Translations under genes and position numbers: made by a program
Assembly (NCBI RefSeq): GCF_051014445.1
Contig: NW_027488366.1
Span: forward strand, 16,014,001 to 16,078,000
Direction: 5' to 3'
Length of the DNA: 64,000 nucleotides
DNA from: Colletes latitarsis
Taxonomy: Eukaryota > Arthropoda > Insecta > Hymenoptera > Colletidae
Notes under the pieces: generated by a model
Database searches by the model: none
What the model saw: the letters and a program-made list of their open reading frames with translations, nothing else
Told to the model about the DNA's origin: nothing
In this document: positions 24,106 to 36,254 of the stretch, piece by piece
Layout: each line of letters starts with the position of its first letter
Numbering within the stretch: position 1 is the stretch's first letter

Positions 24106-25395
24106 CCCAGACCTAACCTAGAGCTAACATGAATTATTCTCTAATATATTGATCGAAACCAGGTTTAATTGACTGTTTCAGTGTGGTCCCACATTACTAC
24201 GTGATCCAAACCAGAAAAAACCCAGGATCCGTTCAACAAGTATGTGAAGAATGCGAAAGTATGAGCCTGATGAGAGCAAATCCCAGACCTAACCTAGACC
24301 TAACATGAATTATTCTCTAAAATATTGATCGAAACCAGGTTTAATTGACTGTTTCAGTGTGGTACCACATTACTACGTGATCCAAACCAGAAAAAGCCCA
24401 GGATCAGTTCAACAAGTATGTGAAAAACGCGAAAGTATGAGCCTGATGAGGGCGAATCCCAGACCTATGCCAGACCTAACTTGCGTTATCCTCTAAAATA
24501 TTGATCGAAACCAGGTTTAATTGACTGTTTCAGCGTGGTACCACATTACTACGTGATACAATCCAGAAACAGCCCAGAAGCTAGCAATGAAGTATGAGAA
24601 ATATGCGAAAGTATGAGCCTGATGATGGCAAATCCAAGACCTAACCCAAACCTAACATGAGTTATCCTCTAAAATATTTATCAAGACCAGGTTTAATTGA
24701 ATGTTTCAGTGTGGTACCACATTACTACGTGAACCAAACCAGAAAAAACCCTGTATCTGTTCAACAAGTATGTGAAGTGTGCGAAAGTATGAGTCTGATG
24801 AGGGCAAATCCCAGACCTATCCCAGACCTAACATGCGTTATCCTCTAAAATATTTATCAAGACCAGGTTTAATTGATTGTTTCAGAGTGGTCCCACATTA
24901 TTACGTGATCCAAACCAGAAAAAACCCAGGATCCGTTCAACAAGTATGTGAAGAATGCGAAAGTATGAGTCTGATGAGTGAAAATCCCTGACCTAACCTA
25001 GACCTAACATACGTTATCCTCTAAAATGTTGATCCAAACCAGGTTTAATGGACTGTTTCAGCATGGTACCACACTACTACGTGATCCAAACCAGAAAAAA
25101 CCCAGGATCTGTTCAACAAGTATGTGAAAAACGCGAAGGTATGAGCCTGATGTGGGCAAATCCCAGACCTATCCCAGACCTAACTTGCGTTGTCCTCTAA
25201 GATATTGATGGAAACCAGGTTTAATTGACTGTTTCAGTGTTGTACTTCATTACTACGTGATGCAATCCAGAAAAAGCCCAGGATCTAGCCATCAAGTATG
25301 AGAAATATGCGAAAGAATGAGCCTGATGAGAGCAAATCCCAGACCTAACCTAGACCTAACATGAATTATTCTCTAATATATTGATCGAAACCAGG
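21310..25395. repeat. 23-monomer block, copy 1 of the pair with 29055-32964
   Basis: Spacing is 7745 bp on the left and 7569 bp on the right, differing by exactly one monomer. Shared rare marks include GTGTACCCA (23321 and 30890), CTTCGAGATCC, ACATACGTTATCC (25010 and 32579) and CAGCATGGTACC. Confidence 0.87.
23410..24105. repeat. Three-monomer sub-array, 1.3 rounds
   Basis: X-Y-Z-X order. Y carries CTTCGAGATCC instead of CTTCGTGATCC, a mark shared with the copies at about 31240, 35815, 37225, 41097 and 43210 but not with those left of 20 kb or at 27.9-28.4 kb. Confidence 0.88.
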
Positions 25396-28329
25396 TTTAG
25401 CTAACCGTTTCAGTGTGGCCCCACATTACTGCGTGATCCAAACCAGAAAAAACCCAGGATCCGTTCAACAAGTGTGTGAAGAATGCGAAAGTATGAGTCT
25501 GATGAGTGAAAATCCCCGGCCTAACCTAGTCCTAACATGCGTTATCCTCAAAAATATTGATCGAAACCAGGTTTAATCGACTGTTTCAGTGTGGTACCAC
25601 ACTACTACGTGACCCAATCCAGAAAAAACCCAGGATCTGTTCAACAAGTATGTGAAAAACGCGAAAGTATGAGCCTGATGAGGGAAAATCCCAGACCTAT
25701 CCCAGACCTAACTTGCGTTATCCTCAAAAATATTGATCGAAACCAGGTTTAATCGACTGTTTCAGTGTGGTACCGCACTACTACGTGACCCAATCCAGAA
25801 AAAACACAGGATCCGTTCAACAAGTATGAGAAGAATGCGAAAGTATGAGTCTGATGAGTGAAAATCCCAGGCCTAACCTAGACCTAACATGCGTTATCCT
25901 CTAAAATGTTGATCCAAACCAGGTTTAATGGACTGTTTCAGTGTGGTACCACACTAGTACGTGATCCAAACCAGAAAAAACCCAGGATCTGTTCAACAAG
26001 TATGTGAAAAACGCGAAAGTATGAGCCTGATGTGGGCAAATCCCAGACCTATCCCAGACCTAACTTGCGTTGTCCTCTAAGATATTGATGGAATCCAGGT
26101 TTAATTGACTGTTTCAGTGTTGTACTTCATTACTACGTGATGCAATCCAGAAAAAGGCCAGGATCTAGCCATCAAGTATGAGAAATATGCGAAAGTATGA
26201 GCCTGATGATGGCAAATCCAAGACCTAACCCAAACCTAACATGAGTTATCCTCTAAAATATTTATCAAGACCAGGTTTAATTGAATGTTTCAGTGTGGTA
26301 CCACATTACTACGTGAACCAAACCAGAAAAAACCCTGTATCTGTTCAACAAGTATGTGAAGTGTGCGAAAGTATGAGTCTGATGAGGGCAAATCCCAGAC
26401 CTATCCCAGACCTAACATGCGTTATCCTCTAAAATATTTATCAAGACCAGGTTTAATTGATTGTTTCAGTGTGGTCCCACATTATTACGTGATCCAAACC
26501 AGAAAAAACCCAGGATCCGTTCAACAAGTATGTGAAGAATGCGAAAGTATGAGTCTGATGAGTGAAAATCCCTGACCTAACCTAGACCTAACATGCGTTA
26601 TCCTCAAAAATGTTGATCCAAACCAGGTTTAATGGACTGTTTCAGTGTGGTACCACACTACTACGTGATCCAAACCAGAAAAAACCCAGGATCTGTTCAA
26701 CAAGTATGTGAAAAACGCGAAGGTATGAGCCTGATGTGGGCAAATCCCAGACCTATCCCAGACCTAACTTGCGTTGTCCTCTAAGATATTGATGGAAACC
26801 AGGTTTAATTGACTGTTTCAGTGTTGTACTTCATTACTACGTGATGCAATCCAGAAAAAGCCCAGGATCTAGCCATCAAGTATGAGAAATATGCGAAAGA
26901 ATGAGCCTGATGAGAGCAAATCCCAGACCTAACCTAGACCTAACATGCGTTATCCTCTAAAATGTTGATCCAAACCAGGTTTAATGGAGTGTTTCAGTGT
27001 GGTACCACACTACTATGTGATCCAAACCAGAAAAAACCCAGGATCCGTTCAACAAGTGTGTGAAGAAAACGAAAGTATGAGTCTGATGAGTGAAAATCCC
27101 CGGCCTAACCTGGACCTAACATGCGTTATCCTCAAAAATATTGTTCGAAACCAGGTTTAATCGACTGTTTCAGTGTGGTACCACACTACTACGTGACCCA
27201 ATCCAGAAAAAACCCAGGATCTGTTCAACAAGTATGTGAAAAACGCGAAAGTATGAGCCTGATGAGGGAAAATCCCAGACCTATCCCAGACCTAACTTGC
27301 GTTATCCTCAAAAATATTGATCGAAACCAGGTTTAATCGACTGTTTCAGTGTGGTACCACACTACTACGTGATCCAAACCAGAAAAAGCCCAGGATCAGT
27401 TCAACAAGTATGTGAAAAACGCGAAAGTATGAGCCTGATGAGGGCGAATCCCAGACCTATGCCAGACCTAACTTGCGTTATCCTCTAAAATATTGATCGA
27501 AACCAGGTTTAATCGACTGTTTCAGAGTGGTACCACACTACTACGTGACCCAATCCAGAAAAAACCCAGGATCTGTTCAACAAGTATGTGAAAAACGCGA
27601 AAGTATGAGCCTGATGAGGGAAAATCCCAGACCTATCCCAGACCTAACTTGCGTTATCCTCTAAAATATTGATCGAAACCAGGTTTAAATGACTGTTTGT
27701 GTGTGGTACCACATTACTACGTGATACAATCCAGAAATAGCCCAGGATCTAGCCATGAAGTATGAGAAATATGCGAAAGTATGAGCCTGACGAGGGCAAA
27801 TCCTTGACCTAACCCAGACCTAACATGCGTTATCCTCTAAAATATTTATCAAGACCAGGTTTAATTGATTGTTTCTGTGTGGTCCCACATTACTTCGTGA
27901 TCCAAACCAGCAAAAACCCAGGATCCGTTCAACAAGTATGAGAAGAATGCGAAAGTATGAGTCTGATGAGTGAAAATCCCCGGCCTAACCTAGACCTAAC
28001 ATGCGTTATCCTCAAGAATATTGATCGAAACCAGGTTTAATCGACTGTTTCAGAGTGGTACCACACTACTACGTGACCCAATCCAGAAAAAACCCAGGAT
28101 CTGTTCAACAAGTATGTGAAAAACGCGAAAGTATGAGCCTGATGAGGGAAAATCCCAGACCTATCCCAGACCTAACTTGCGTTATCCTCTAAAATATTGA
28201 TCGAAACCAGGTTTAATTGACTGTTTCTGTGTGGTACCACATTACTACGTGATACAATCCAGAAATAGCCCAGGATCTAGCCATGAAGTATGAGAAATAT
28301 GCGAAAGTATGAGCCTGACGAGGGCAAAT
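24842..28329. repeat. 24-monomer (4225-bp) higher-order unit, copy 2
   Basis: Second copy, immediately following the first in tandem. Beyond 28329 it contains one additional three-monomer round; the copies realign at about 28849 with the spacing enlarged by 528 bp to 4753. Confidence 0.88.
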
Positions 28330-28860
28330 CCTAGACCTAACCCAGACCTAACATGCGTTATCCTCTAAAATATTTATCAAGACCAGGTTTAATTGATTGT
28401 TTCTGTGTGGTCCCACATTACTTCGTGATCCAAACCAGCAAAAACCCAGGATCCGTTCAACAAGTATGAGAAGAATGCGAAAGTATGAGTCTGATGAGTG
28501 AAAATCCCCGGCCTAACCTAGACCTAACATGCGTTATCCTCAAGAATATTGATCGAAACCAGGTTTAATCGACTGTTTCAGAGTGGTACCACACTACTAC
28601 GTGACCCAATCCAGAAAAAACCCAGGATCTGTTCAACAAGTATGTGAAAAACGCGAAAGTATGAGCCTGATGAGGGAAAATCCCAGACCTATCCCAGACC
28701 TAACTTGCGTTATCCTCTAAAATATTGATCGAAACCAGGTTTAATTGACTGTTTCTGTGTGGTACCACATTACTACGTGTTACAATCCAGAAATAGCCCA
28801 GGATCTAGCCATGAAGTATGAGAAATATGCGAAAGTATGAGCCTGACGAGGGCAAATCCC
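27650..28860. repeat. Three-monomer sub-array, 2.3 rounds
   Basis: X-Y-Z-X-Y-Z-X order with CTTCGTGATCC in both Y monomers. The first X has TTTGTGTGTGG, a mark also in the 9.7-kb, 11.7-kb and 17.5-kb sub-arrays. This suggests the trimers here were exchanged with the left part of the array and not simply copied from 23410-24105. Confidence 0.85.
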
Positions 28861-29054
28861 AGACCTAACCTAGAGCTAACATGAATTATTCTCTAATATA
28901 TTGATCGAAACCAGGTTTAATTGACTATTTCAGTGTGGTCCCACATTACTACGTGAGCCAAACCAGAAAAAACCCAGGTTCCGTTCAACAAGTATGTGAA
29001 GAATGCGAAAGTATGAGCCTGGTGAGAGCAAATCCCAGACCTAACCTAGACCTA
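28861..29054. repeat. Short linking stretch, CTAGAGC type
   Basis: About one monomer matching 24108-24300, with private ACTATTTCAG and GTGAGCC. It joins the trimer sub-array to the 29055 block. Confidence 0.7.
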
Positions 29055-32000
29055 ACATGCGTTATCCTCAAAAATATTGATCGAAACCAGGTTTAATCGA
29101 CTGTTTCAGTGTGGTACCACACTACTACGTGACCCACTCCAGAAAAAACCCAGGATCTGTTCAACAAGTATGTGAAAAACGCGAAAGTATGAGCCTGATG
29201 AGGGAAAATCCCAGACCTATCCCAGACCTAACTTGCGTTATCCTCAAAAATATTGATCGAAACCAGGTTTAATCGACTGTTTCAGTGTGGTACCGCACTA
29301 CTACGTGACCCAATCCAGAAAAAACCCAGGATCCGTTCAACAAGTATGAGAATTATGCGAAAGTATGAGTCTGATGAGTGAAAATCCCAGGCCTAACCTA
29401 GACCTAACATGCGTTATCCTCTAAGATGTTGATCCAAACCAGGTTTAATGGACTGTTTCAGTGTGGTACCACATTACTACGTGATCCAAACCAGAAAAAA
29501 CCCAGGATCTGTTCAACAAGTATGTGAAAAACGCGAAAGTATGAGCCTGATGTGGGCAAATCCCAGACCTATCCCAGACCTAACTTGCGTTGTCCTCTAA
29601 GATATTGATGGAATCCAGGTTTAATTGACTGTTTCAGTGTTGTACTTCATTACTACGTGATGCAATCCAGAAAAAGGCCAGGATCTAGCCATCAAGTATG
29701 AGAAATATGCGAAAGTATGAGCCTGATGATGGCAAATCCAAGACCTAACCCAAACCTAACATGAGTTATCCTCTAAAATATTTATCAAGACCAGGTTTAA
29801 TTGATTGTTTCAGTGTGGTCCCACATTATTACGTGATCCAAACCAGAAAAAACCCAGGATCCGTTCAACAAGTATGTGAAGAATGCGAAAGTATGAGTCT
29901 GATGAGTGAAAATCCCTGACCTAACCTAGACCTAACATGCGTTATCCTCTAAAATGTTGATCCAAACCAGGTTTAATGGACTGTTTCAGTGTGGTACCAC
30001 ACTACTACGTGATCCAAACCAGAAAAAACCCAGGATCTGTTCAACAAGTATGTGAAAAACGCGAAGGTATGAGCCTGATGTGGGCAAATCCCAGACCTAT
30101 CCCAGACCTAACTTGCGTTGTCCTCTAAGATATTGATGGAAACCAGGTTTAATTGACTGTTTCAGTGTTGTACTTCATTACTACGTGATGCAATCCAGAA
30201 AAAGCCCAGGAGCTAGCCATCAAGTATGAGAAATATGCGAAAGAATGAGCCTGATGAGAGCAAATCCCAGACCTAACCTAGACCTAACATGCGTTATCCT
30301 CTAAAATGTTGATCCAAACCAGGTTTAATGGAGTGTTTCAGTGTGGTACCACACTACTACGTGATCCAAACCAGAAAAAACCCAGGATCCGTTCAACAAG
30401 TGTGTGAAGAATGCGAAAGTATGAGTCTGATGAGTGAAAATCCCCGGCCTAACCTAGACCTAACATGCGTTATCCTCAAAAATATTGTTCGAAACCAGGT
30501 TTAATCGACTGTTTCAGTGTGGTACCACACTACTACGTGACCCAATCCAGAAAAAACCCAGGATCTGTTCAACAAGTATGTGAAAAACGCGAAAGTATGA
30601 GCCTGATGAGGGAAAATCCCAGACCTATCCCAGACCTAACTTGCGTTATCCTCAAAAATATTGATCGAAACCAGGTTTAATCGACTGTTTCAGTGTGGTA
30701 CCACACTACTACGTGATCCAAACCAGAAAAAGCCCAGGATCAGTTCAACAAGTATGTGAAAAACGCGAAAGTATGAGCCTGATGAGGGCGAATCCCAGAC
30801 CTATGCCAGACCTAACTTGCGTTATCCTCTAAAATATTGCTCGAAACCAGGTTTAATCGACTGTTTCAGAGTGGTACCACACTACTACGTGTACCCAATC
30901 CAGAAAAAACCCAGGATCTGTTCAACAAGTATGTGAAAAACGCGAAAGTATGAGCCTGGTGAGGGAAAATCCCAGACCTATCCCAGACCTAACTTGCGTT
31001 ATCCTCTAAAATATTGATCGAAACCAGGTTTAATTGACTGTTTCTGTGTGGTACCACATTACTACGTGATACAATCCAGAAATAGCCCAGGATCTAGCCA
31101 TGAAGTATGAGAAATATGCGAAAGTATGAGCCTGACGAGGGCAAATCCTAGACCTAACCCAGACCTAACATGCGTTATCCTCTAAAATATTTATCAAGAC
31201 CAGGTTTAATTGATTGTTTCTGTGTGGTCCCACATTACTTCGAGATCCAAACCAGCAAAAACCCAGGATCCGTTCAACAAGTATGAGAAGAATGCGAAAG
31301 TATGAGTCTGATGAGTGAAAATCCCCGGCCTAACCTAGACCTAACATGCGTTATCCTCAAGAATATTGATCGAAACCAGGTTTAATCGACTGTTTCAGAG
31401 TGGTACCACACTACTACGTGACCCAATCCAGAAAAAACCCAGGATCTGTTCAACAAGTATGTGAAAAACGCGAAAGTATGAGCCTGATGAGGGAAAATCC
31501 CAGACCTATCCCAGACCTAACTTGCGTTATCCTCTAAAATATTGATCGAAACCAGGTTTAATTGACTGTTTCTGTGTGGTACCACATTACTACGTGATAC
31601 AATCCAGAAATAGCCCAGGATCTAGCCATGAAGTATGAGAAATATGCGAAAGTATGAGCCTGACGAGGGCAAATCCCAGACCTAACCTAGAGCTAACATG
31701 AATTATTCTCTAATATATTGATCGAAACCAGGTTTAATTGACTGTTTCAGTGTGTTCCCACATTACTACGTGATCCAAACCAGAAAAAACCCAGGATCCG
31801 TTCAACAAGTATGTGAAGAATGCGAAAGTATGAGCCTGATGAGAGCAAATCCCAGACCTAACCTAGACCTAACATGAATTATTCTCTAAAATATTGATCG
31901 AAACCAGGTTTAATTGACTGTTTCAGTGTGGTACCACATTACTACGTGATCCAAACCAGAAAAAGCCCAGGATCAGTTCAACAAGTATGTGAAAAACGCG

Positions 32001-32964
32001 AAAGTATGAGCCTGATGAGGGCGAATCCCAGACCTATGCCAGACCTAACTTGCGTTATCCTCTAAAATATTGATCGAAACCAGGTTTAATTGACTGTTTC
32101 AGCGTGGTACCACATTACTACGTGATACAATCCAGAAACAGCCCAGAAGCTAGCAATGAAGTATGAGAAATATGCGAAAGTATGAGCCTGATGATGGCAA
32201 ATCCAAGACCTAACCCAAACCTAACATGAGTTATCCTCTAAAATATTTATCAAGACCAGGTTTAATTGAACGTTTCAGTGTGGTACCACATTACTACGTG
32301 AACCAAACCAGAAAAAACCCTGTATCTGTTCAACAAGTATGTGAAGTGTGCGAAAGTATGAGTCTGATGAGGGCAAATCCCAGACCTATCCCAGACCTAA
32401 CATGCGTTATCCTCTAAAATATTTATCAAGACCAGGTTTAATTGATTGTTTCAGAGTGGTCCCACATTATTACGTGATCCAAACCAGAAAAAACCCAGGA
32501 TCCGTTCAACAAGTATGTGAAGAATGCGAAAGTATGAGTCTGATGAGTGAAAATCCCTGACCTAACCTAGACCTAACATACGTTATCCTCTAAAATGTTG
32601 ATCCAAACCAGGTTTAATGGACTGTTTCAGCATGGTACCACACTACTACGTGATCCAAACCAGAAAAAACCCAGGATCTGTTCAACAAGTATGTGAAAAA
32701 CGCGAAGGTATGAGCCTGATGTGGGCAAATCCCAGACCTATCCCAGACCTAACTTGCGTTGTCCTCTAAGATATTGATGGAAACCAGGTTTAATTGACTG
32801 TTTCAGTGTTGTACTTCATTACTACGTGATGCAATCCAGAAAAAGCCCAGGATCTAGCCATCAAGTATGAGAAATATGCGAAAGAATGAGCCTGATGAGA
32901 GCAAATCCCAGACCTAACCTAGACCTAACATGAATTATTCTCTAATATATTGATCGAAACCAGG
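29055..32964. repeat. 22-monomer block, copy 2 of the pair with 21310-25395
   Basis: One monomer shorter than copy 1. At about 29790 the TGAGTTATCC head is joined directly to the TTGATTG...GGTCCCAC body, so a whole TTGAATG-type monomer is missing while the 176-bp phase is kept. Length checks: 4085-176 = 3909. Confidence 0.87.
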
Positions 32965-33380
32965 TTTAGTTGACCGTTTCAGTGTGGCCCCACATTACTG
33001 CGTGATCCAAACCAGAAAAAACCCAGGATCCGTTCAACAAGTGTGTGAAGAATGCGAAAGTATGAGTCTGATGAGTGAAAATCCCCGGCCTAACCTAGAC
33101 CTAACATGCGTTATCCTCAAAAATATTGATCGAAACCAGGTTTAATCGACTGTTTCAGTGTGGTACCACACTACTACGTGACCCAATCCAGAAAAAACCC
33201 AGGATCTGTTCAACAAGTATGTGAAAAACGCGAAAGTATGAGCCTGATGAGGGAAAATCCCAGACCTATCCCAGACCTAACTTGCGTTATCCTCAAAAAT
33301 ATTGATCGAAACCAGGTTTAATCGACTGTTTCAGTGTGATACCGCACTACTACGTGACCCAATCCAGAAAAAACCCAGGA
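30269..33380. repeat. 34-monomer-spaced block, copy 1
   Basis: Matches 36255-39190. Spacing is 5986 bp before the indel and 5810 bp after it, because copy 2 lacks one monomer. It overlaps the pairs starting at 29055 and 32664, so this stretch has been copied more than once. Confidence 0.86.
30985..31680. repeat. Three-monomer sub-array, 1.3 rounds
   Basis: X-Y-Z-X, homologous to 23410-24105 with the same CTTCGAGATCC mark. Confidence 0.87.
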
Positions 33381-33719
33381 TCCGTTCAACAAGTATGAGA
33401 AGAATGCGAAAGTATGAGTCTGATGAGTGAAAATCCCAGGCCTAACCTAGACCTAACATGAATTATTCTCTAAAATATTGATCAAAACTAGGTTTAATTG
33501 ACTGTTTCAGTGTGGTACCACATTACTACGTGATCCAAACCAGAAAAAACCCAGGATCCGTTCAACAAGTATGAGAAGAATGCGAAAGTATGAGTCTGAT
33601 GAGTGAAAATCCCAGGCCTAACCTAGACCTAACATGCGTTATCCTCAAAAATATTGATCGAAACCAGGTTTAATCGACTGTTTCAGTGTGGTACCACACT
33701 ACTACGTGACCCAATCCAG
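32664..33719. repeat. 1056-bp (six-monomer) tandem unit, copy 1
   Basis: Repeats at 33720 with exactly 6 x 176 bp spacing; ATCAAAACTAGG falls at 33481 and 34537, and the TTTAGTTGACCG monomer is repeated likewise. Differences are few (CTACGTGATGC against CTAGGTGATGC, CCTAACATG against CCTTACATG). Confidence 0.87.
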
Positions 33720-34659
33720 AAAAAACCCAGGATCTGTTCAACAAGTATGTGAAAAACGCGAAAGTATGAGCCTGATGTGGGCAAATCCCAGACCTATCCC
33801 AGACCTAACTTGCGTTGTCCTCTAAGATATTGATGGAAACCAGGTTTAATTGACTGTTTCAGTGTTGTACTTCATTACTAGGTGATGCAATCCAGAAAAA
33901 GCCCAGGATCTAGCCATCAAGTATGAGAAATATGCGAAAGAATGAGCCTGATGAGAGCAAATCCCAGACCTAACCTAGACCTTACATGAATTATTCTCTA
34001 ATATATTGATCGAAACCAGGTTTAGTTGACCGTTTCAGTGTGGCCCCACATTACTGCGTGATCCAAACCAGAAAAAACCCAGGATCCGTTCAACAAGTGT
34101 GTGAAGAATGCGAAAGTATGAGTCTGATGAGTGAAAATCCCCGGCCTAACCTAGACCTAACATGCGTTATCCTCAAAAATATTGATCGAAACCAGGTTTA
34201 ATCGACTGTTTCAGTGTGGTACCACACTACTACGTGACCCAATCCAGAAAAAACCCAGGATCTGTTCAACAAGTATGTGAAAAACGCGAAAGTATGAGCC
34301 TGATGAGGGAAAATCCCAGACCTATCCCAGACCTAACTTGCGTTATCCTCAAAAATATTGATCGAAACCAGGTTTAATCGACTGTTTCAGTGTGGTACCG
34401 CACTACTACGTGACCCAATCCAGAAAAAACCCAGGATCCGTTCAACAAGTATGAGAAGAATGCGAAAGTATGAGTCTGATGAGTGAAAATCCCAGGCCTA
34501 ACCTAGACCTAACATGAATTATTCTCTAAAATATTGATCAAAACTAGGTTTAATTGACTGTTTCAGTGTGGTACCACATTACTACGTGATCCAAACCAGA
34601 AAAAACCCAGGATCCGTTCAACAAGTATGAGAAGAATGCGAAAGTATGAGTCTGATGAG
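33720..34659. repeat. 1056-bp (six-monomer) tandem unit, copy 2 (940 bp matched)
   Basis: Second copy of 32664-33603. The match stops at GATGAG, where copy 1 continues TGAAAATCCC and this copy continues GGCAAATCCC. The array then enters the block repeated at 39.6-41.2 kb. Confidence 0.86.
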
Positions 34660-35944
34660 GGCAAATCCCAGACCTATCCCAGACCTAACATGCGTTATCC
34701 TCTAAAATATTTATCAAGACCAGGTTTAATTGATTGTTTCAGTGTGGTCCCACATTATTACGTGATCCAAACCAGAAAAAACCCAGGATCCGTTCAACAA
34801 GTATGTGAAGAATGCGAAAGTATGAGTCTGATGAGTGAAAATCCCCGGCCTAACCTAGACCTAACATGCGTTATCCTCAAAAATATTGTTCGAAACCAGG
34901 TTTAATCGACTGTTTCAGTGTGGTACCACACTACTACGTGACCCAATCCAGAAAAAACCCAGGATCTGTTCAACAAGTATGTGAAAAACGCGAAAGTATG
35001 AGCCTGATGAGGGAAAATCCCAGACCTATCCCAGACCTAACTTGCGTTATCCTCAAAAATATTGATCGAAACCAGGTTTAATCGACTGTTTCAGTGTGGT
35101 ACCACACTACTACGTGACCCAATCCAGAAAAAACCCAGGATCTGTTCAACAAGTATGTGAAAAACGCGAAAGTATGAGCCTGATGAGGGAAAATCCCAGA
35201 CCTATCCCAGACCTAACTTGCGTTATCCTCAAAAATATTGATCGAAACCAGGTTTAATCGACTGTTTCAGTGTGGTACCACACTACTACGTGATCCAAAC
35301 CAGAAAAAGCCCAGGATCAGTTCAACAAGTATGTGAAAAACGCGAAAGTATGAGCCTGATGAGGGCGAATCCCAGACCTATGCCAGACCTAACTTGCGTT
35401 ATCCTCTAAAATATTGATCGAAACCAGGTTTAATCGACTGTTTCAGAGTGGTACCACACTACTACGTGTACCCAATCCAGAAAAAACCCAGGATCTGTTC
35501 AACAAGTATGTGAAAAACGCGAAAGTATGAGCCTGATGAGGGAAAATCCCAGACCTATCCCAGACCTAACTTGCGTTATCCTCTAAAATATTGATCGAAA
35601 CCAGGTTTAATTGACTGTTCCTGTGTGGTACCACATTACTACGTGATACAATCCAGAAATAGCCCAGGATCTAGCCATGAAGTATGAGAAATATGCGAAA
35701 GTATGAGCCTGACGAGGGCAAATCCTAGACCTAACCCAGACCTAACATGCGTTATCCTCTAAAATATTTATCAAGACCAGGTTTAATTGATTGTTTCTGT
35801 GTGGTCCCACATTACTTCGAGATCGAAACCAGCAAAAACCCAGGATCCGTTCAACAAGTATGAGAAGAATGCGAAAGTATGAGTCTGATGAGTGAAAATC
35901 CCCGGCCTAACCTAGACCTAACATGCGTTATCCTCAAAAATATT
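33732..35944. repeat. 2.2-kb block, copy 1 of the pair with 39190-41226
   Basis: Spacing is 5458 bp to about 39640 and 5282 bp after it, a difference of one monomer. The longest open stretch in the window (34627-34905, 92 codons) lies here and recurs at 39909-40187 with the same spacing. It is a by-product of the repeat. Confidence 0.86.
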
Positions 35945-36254
35945 GTTCGAAACCAGGTTTAATCGACTGTTTCAGTGTGGTACCACACTAGTACGTGATC
36001 CAAACCAGAAAAAACCCAGGATCTGTTCAACAAGTATGTGAAAAACGCGAAAGTATGAGCTTGATGTGGGCAAATCCCAGACCTATCCCAGACCTAACTT
36101 GCGTTGTCCTCTAAGATATTGATGGAATCCAGGTTTAATTGACTGTTTCAGTGTTGTACTTCATTACTACGTGATGCAATCCAGAAAAAGGCCAGGATCT
36201 AGCCATCAAGTATGAGAAATATGCGAAAGTATGAGCCTGATGATGGCAAATCCA
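35945..36254. repeat. Junction monomers
   Basis: About 1.8 monomers of CACACTAGTACG and AAAAAGGCCAGG type, joining the X-Y trimer fragment to the next block. The X-Y-Z run is broken after Y (35935), where a GTTCGAAACC-type monomer replaces Z. Confidence 0.7.

Noticed and set aside
34627..34905. Open reading frame of 92 codons and some forty others of 62-71 codons
   Set aside because: All are pieces of the monomer read in one frame. A 176-bp unit shifts the frame at each repeat, so frames end within about one monomer. The similar peptides reflect DNA repetition. No start context, codon pattern or known domain supports a gene.
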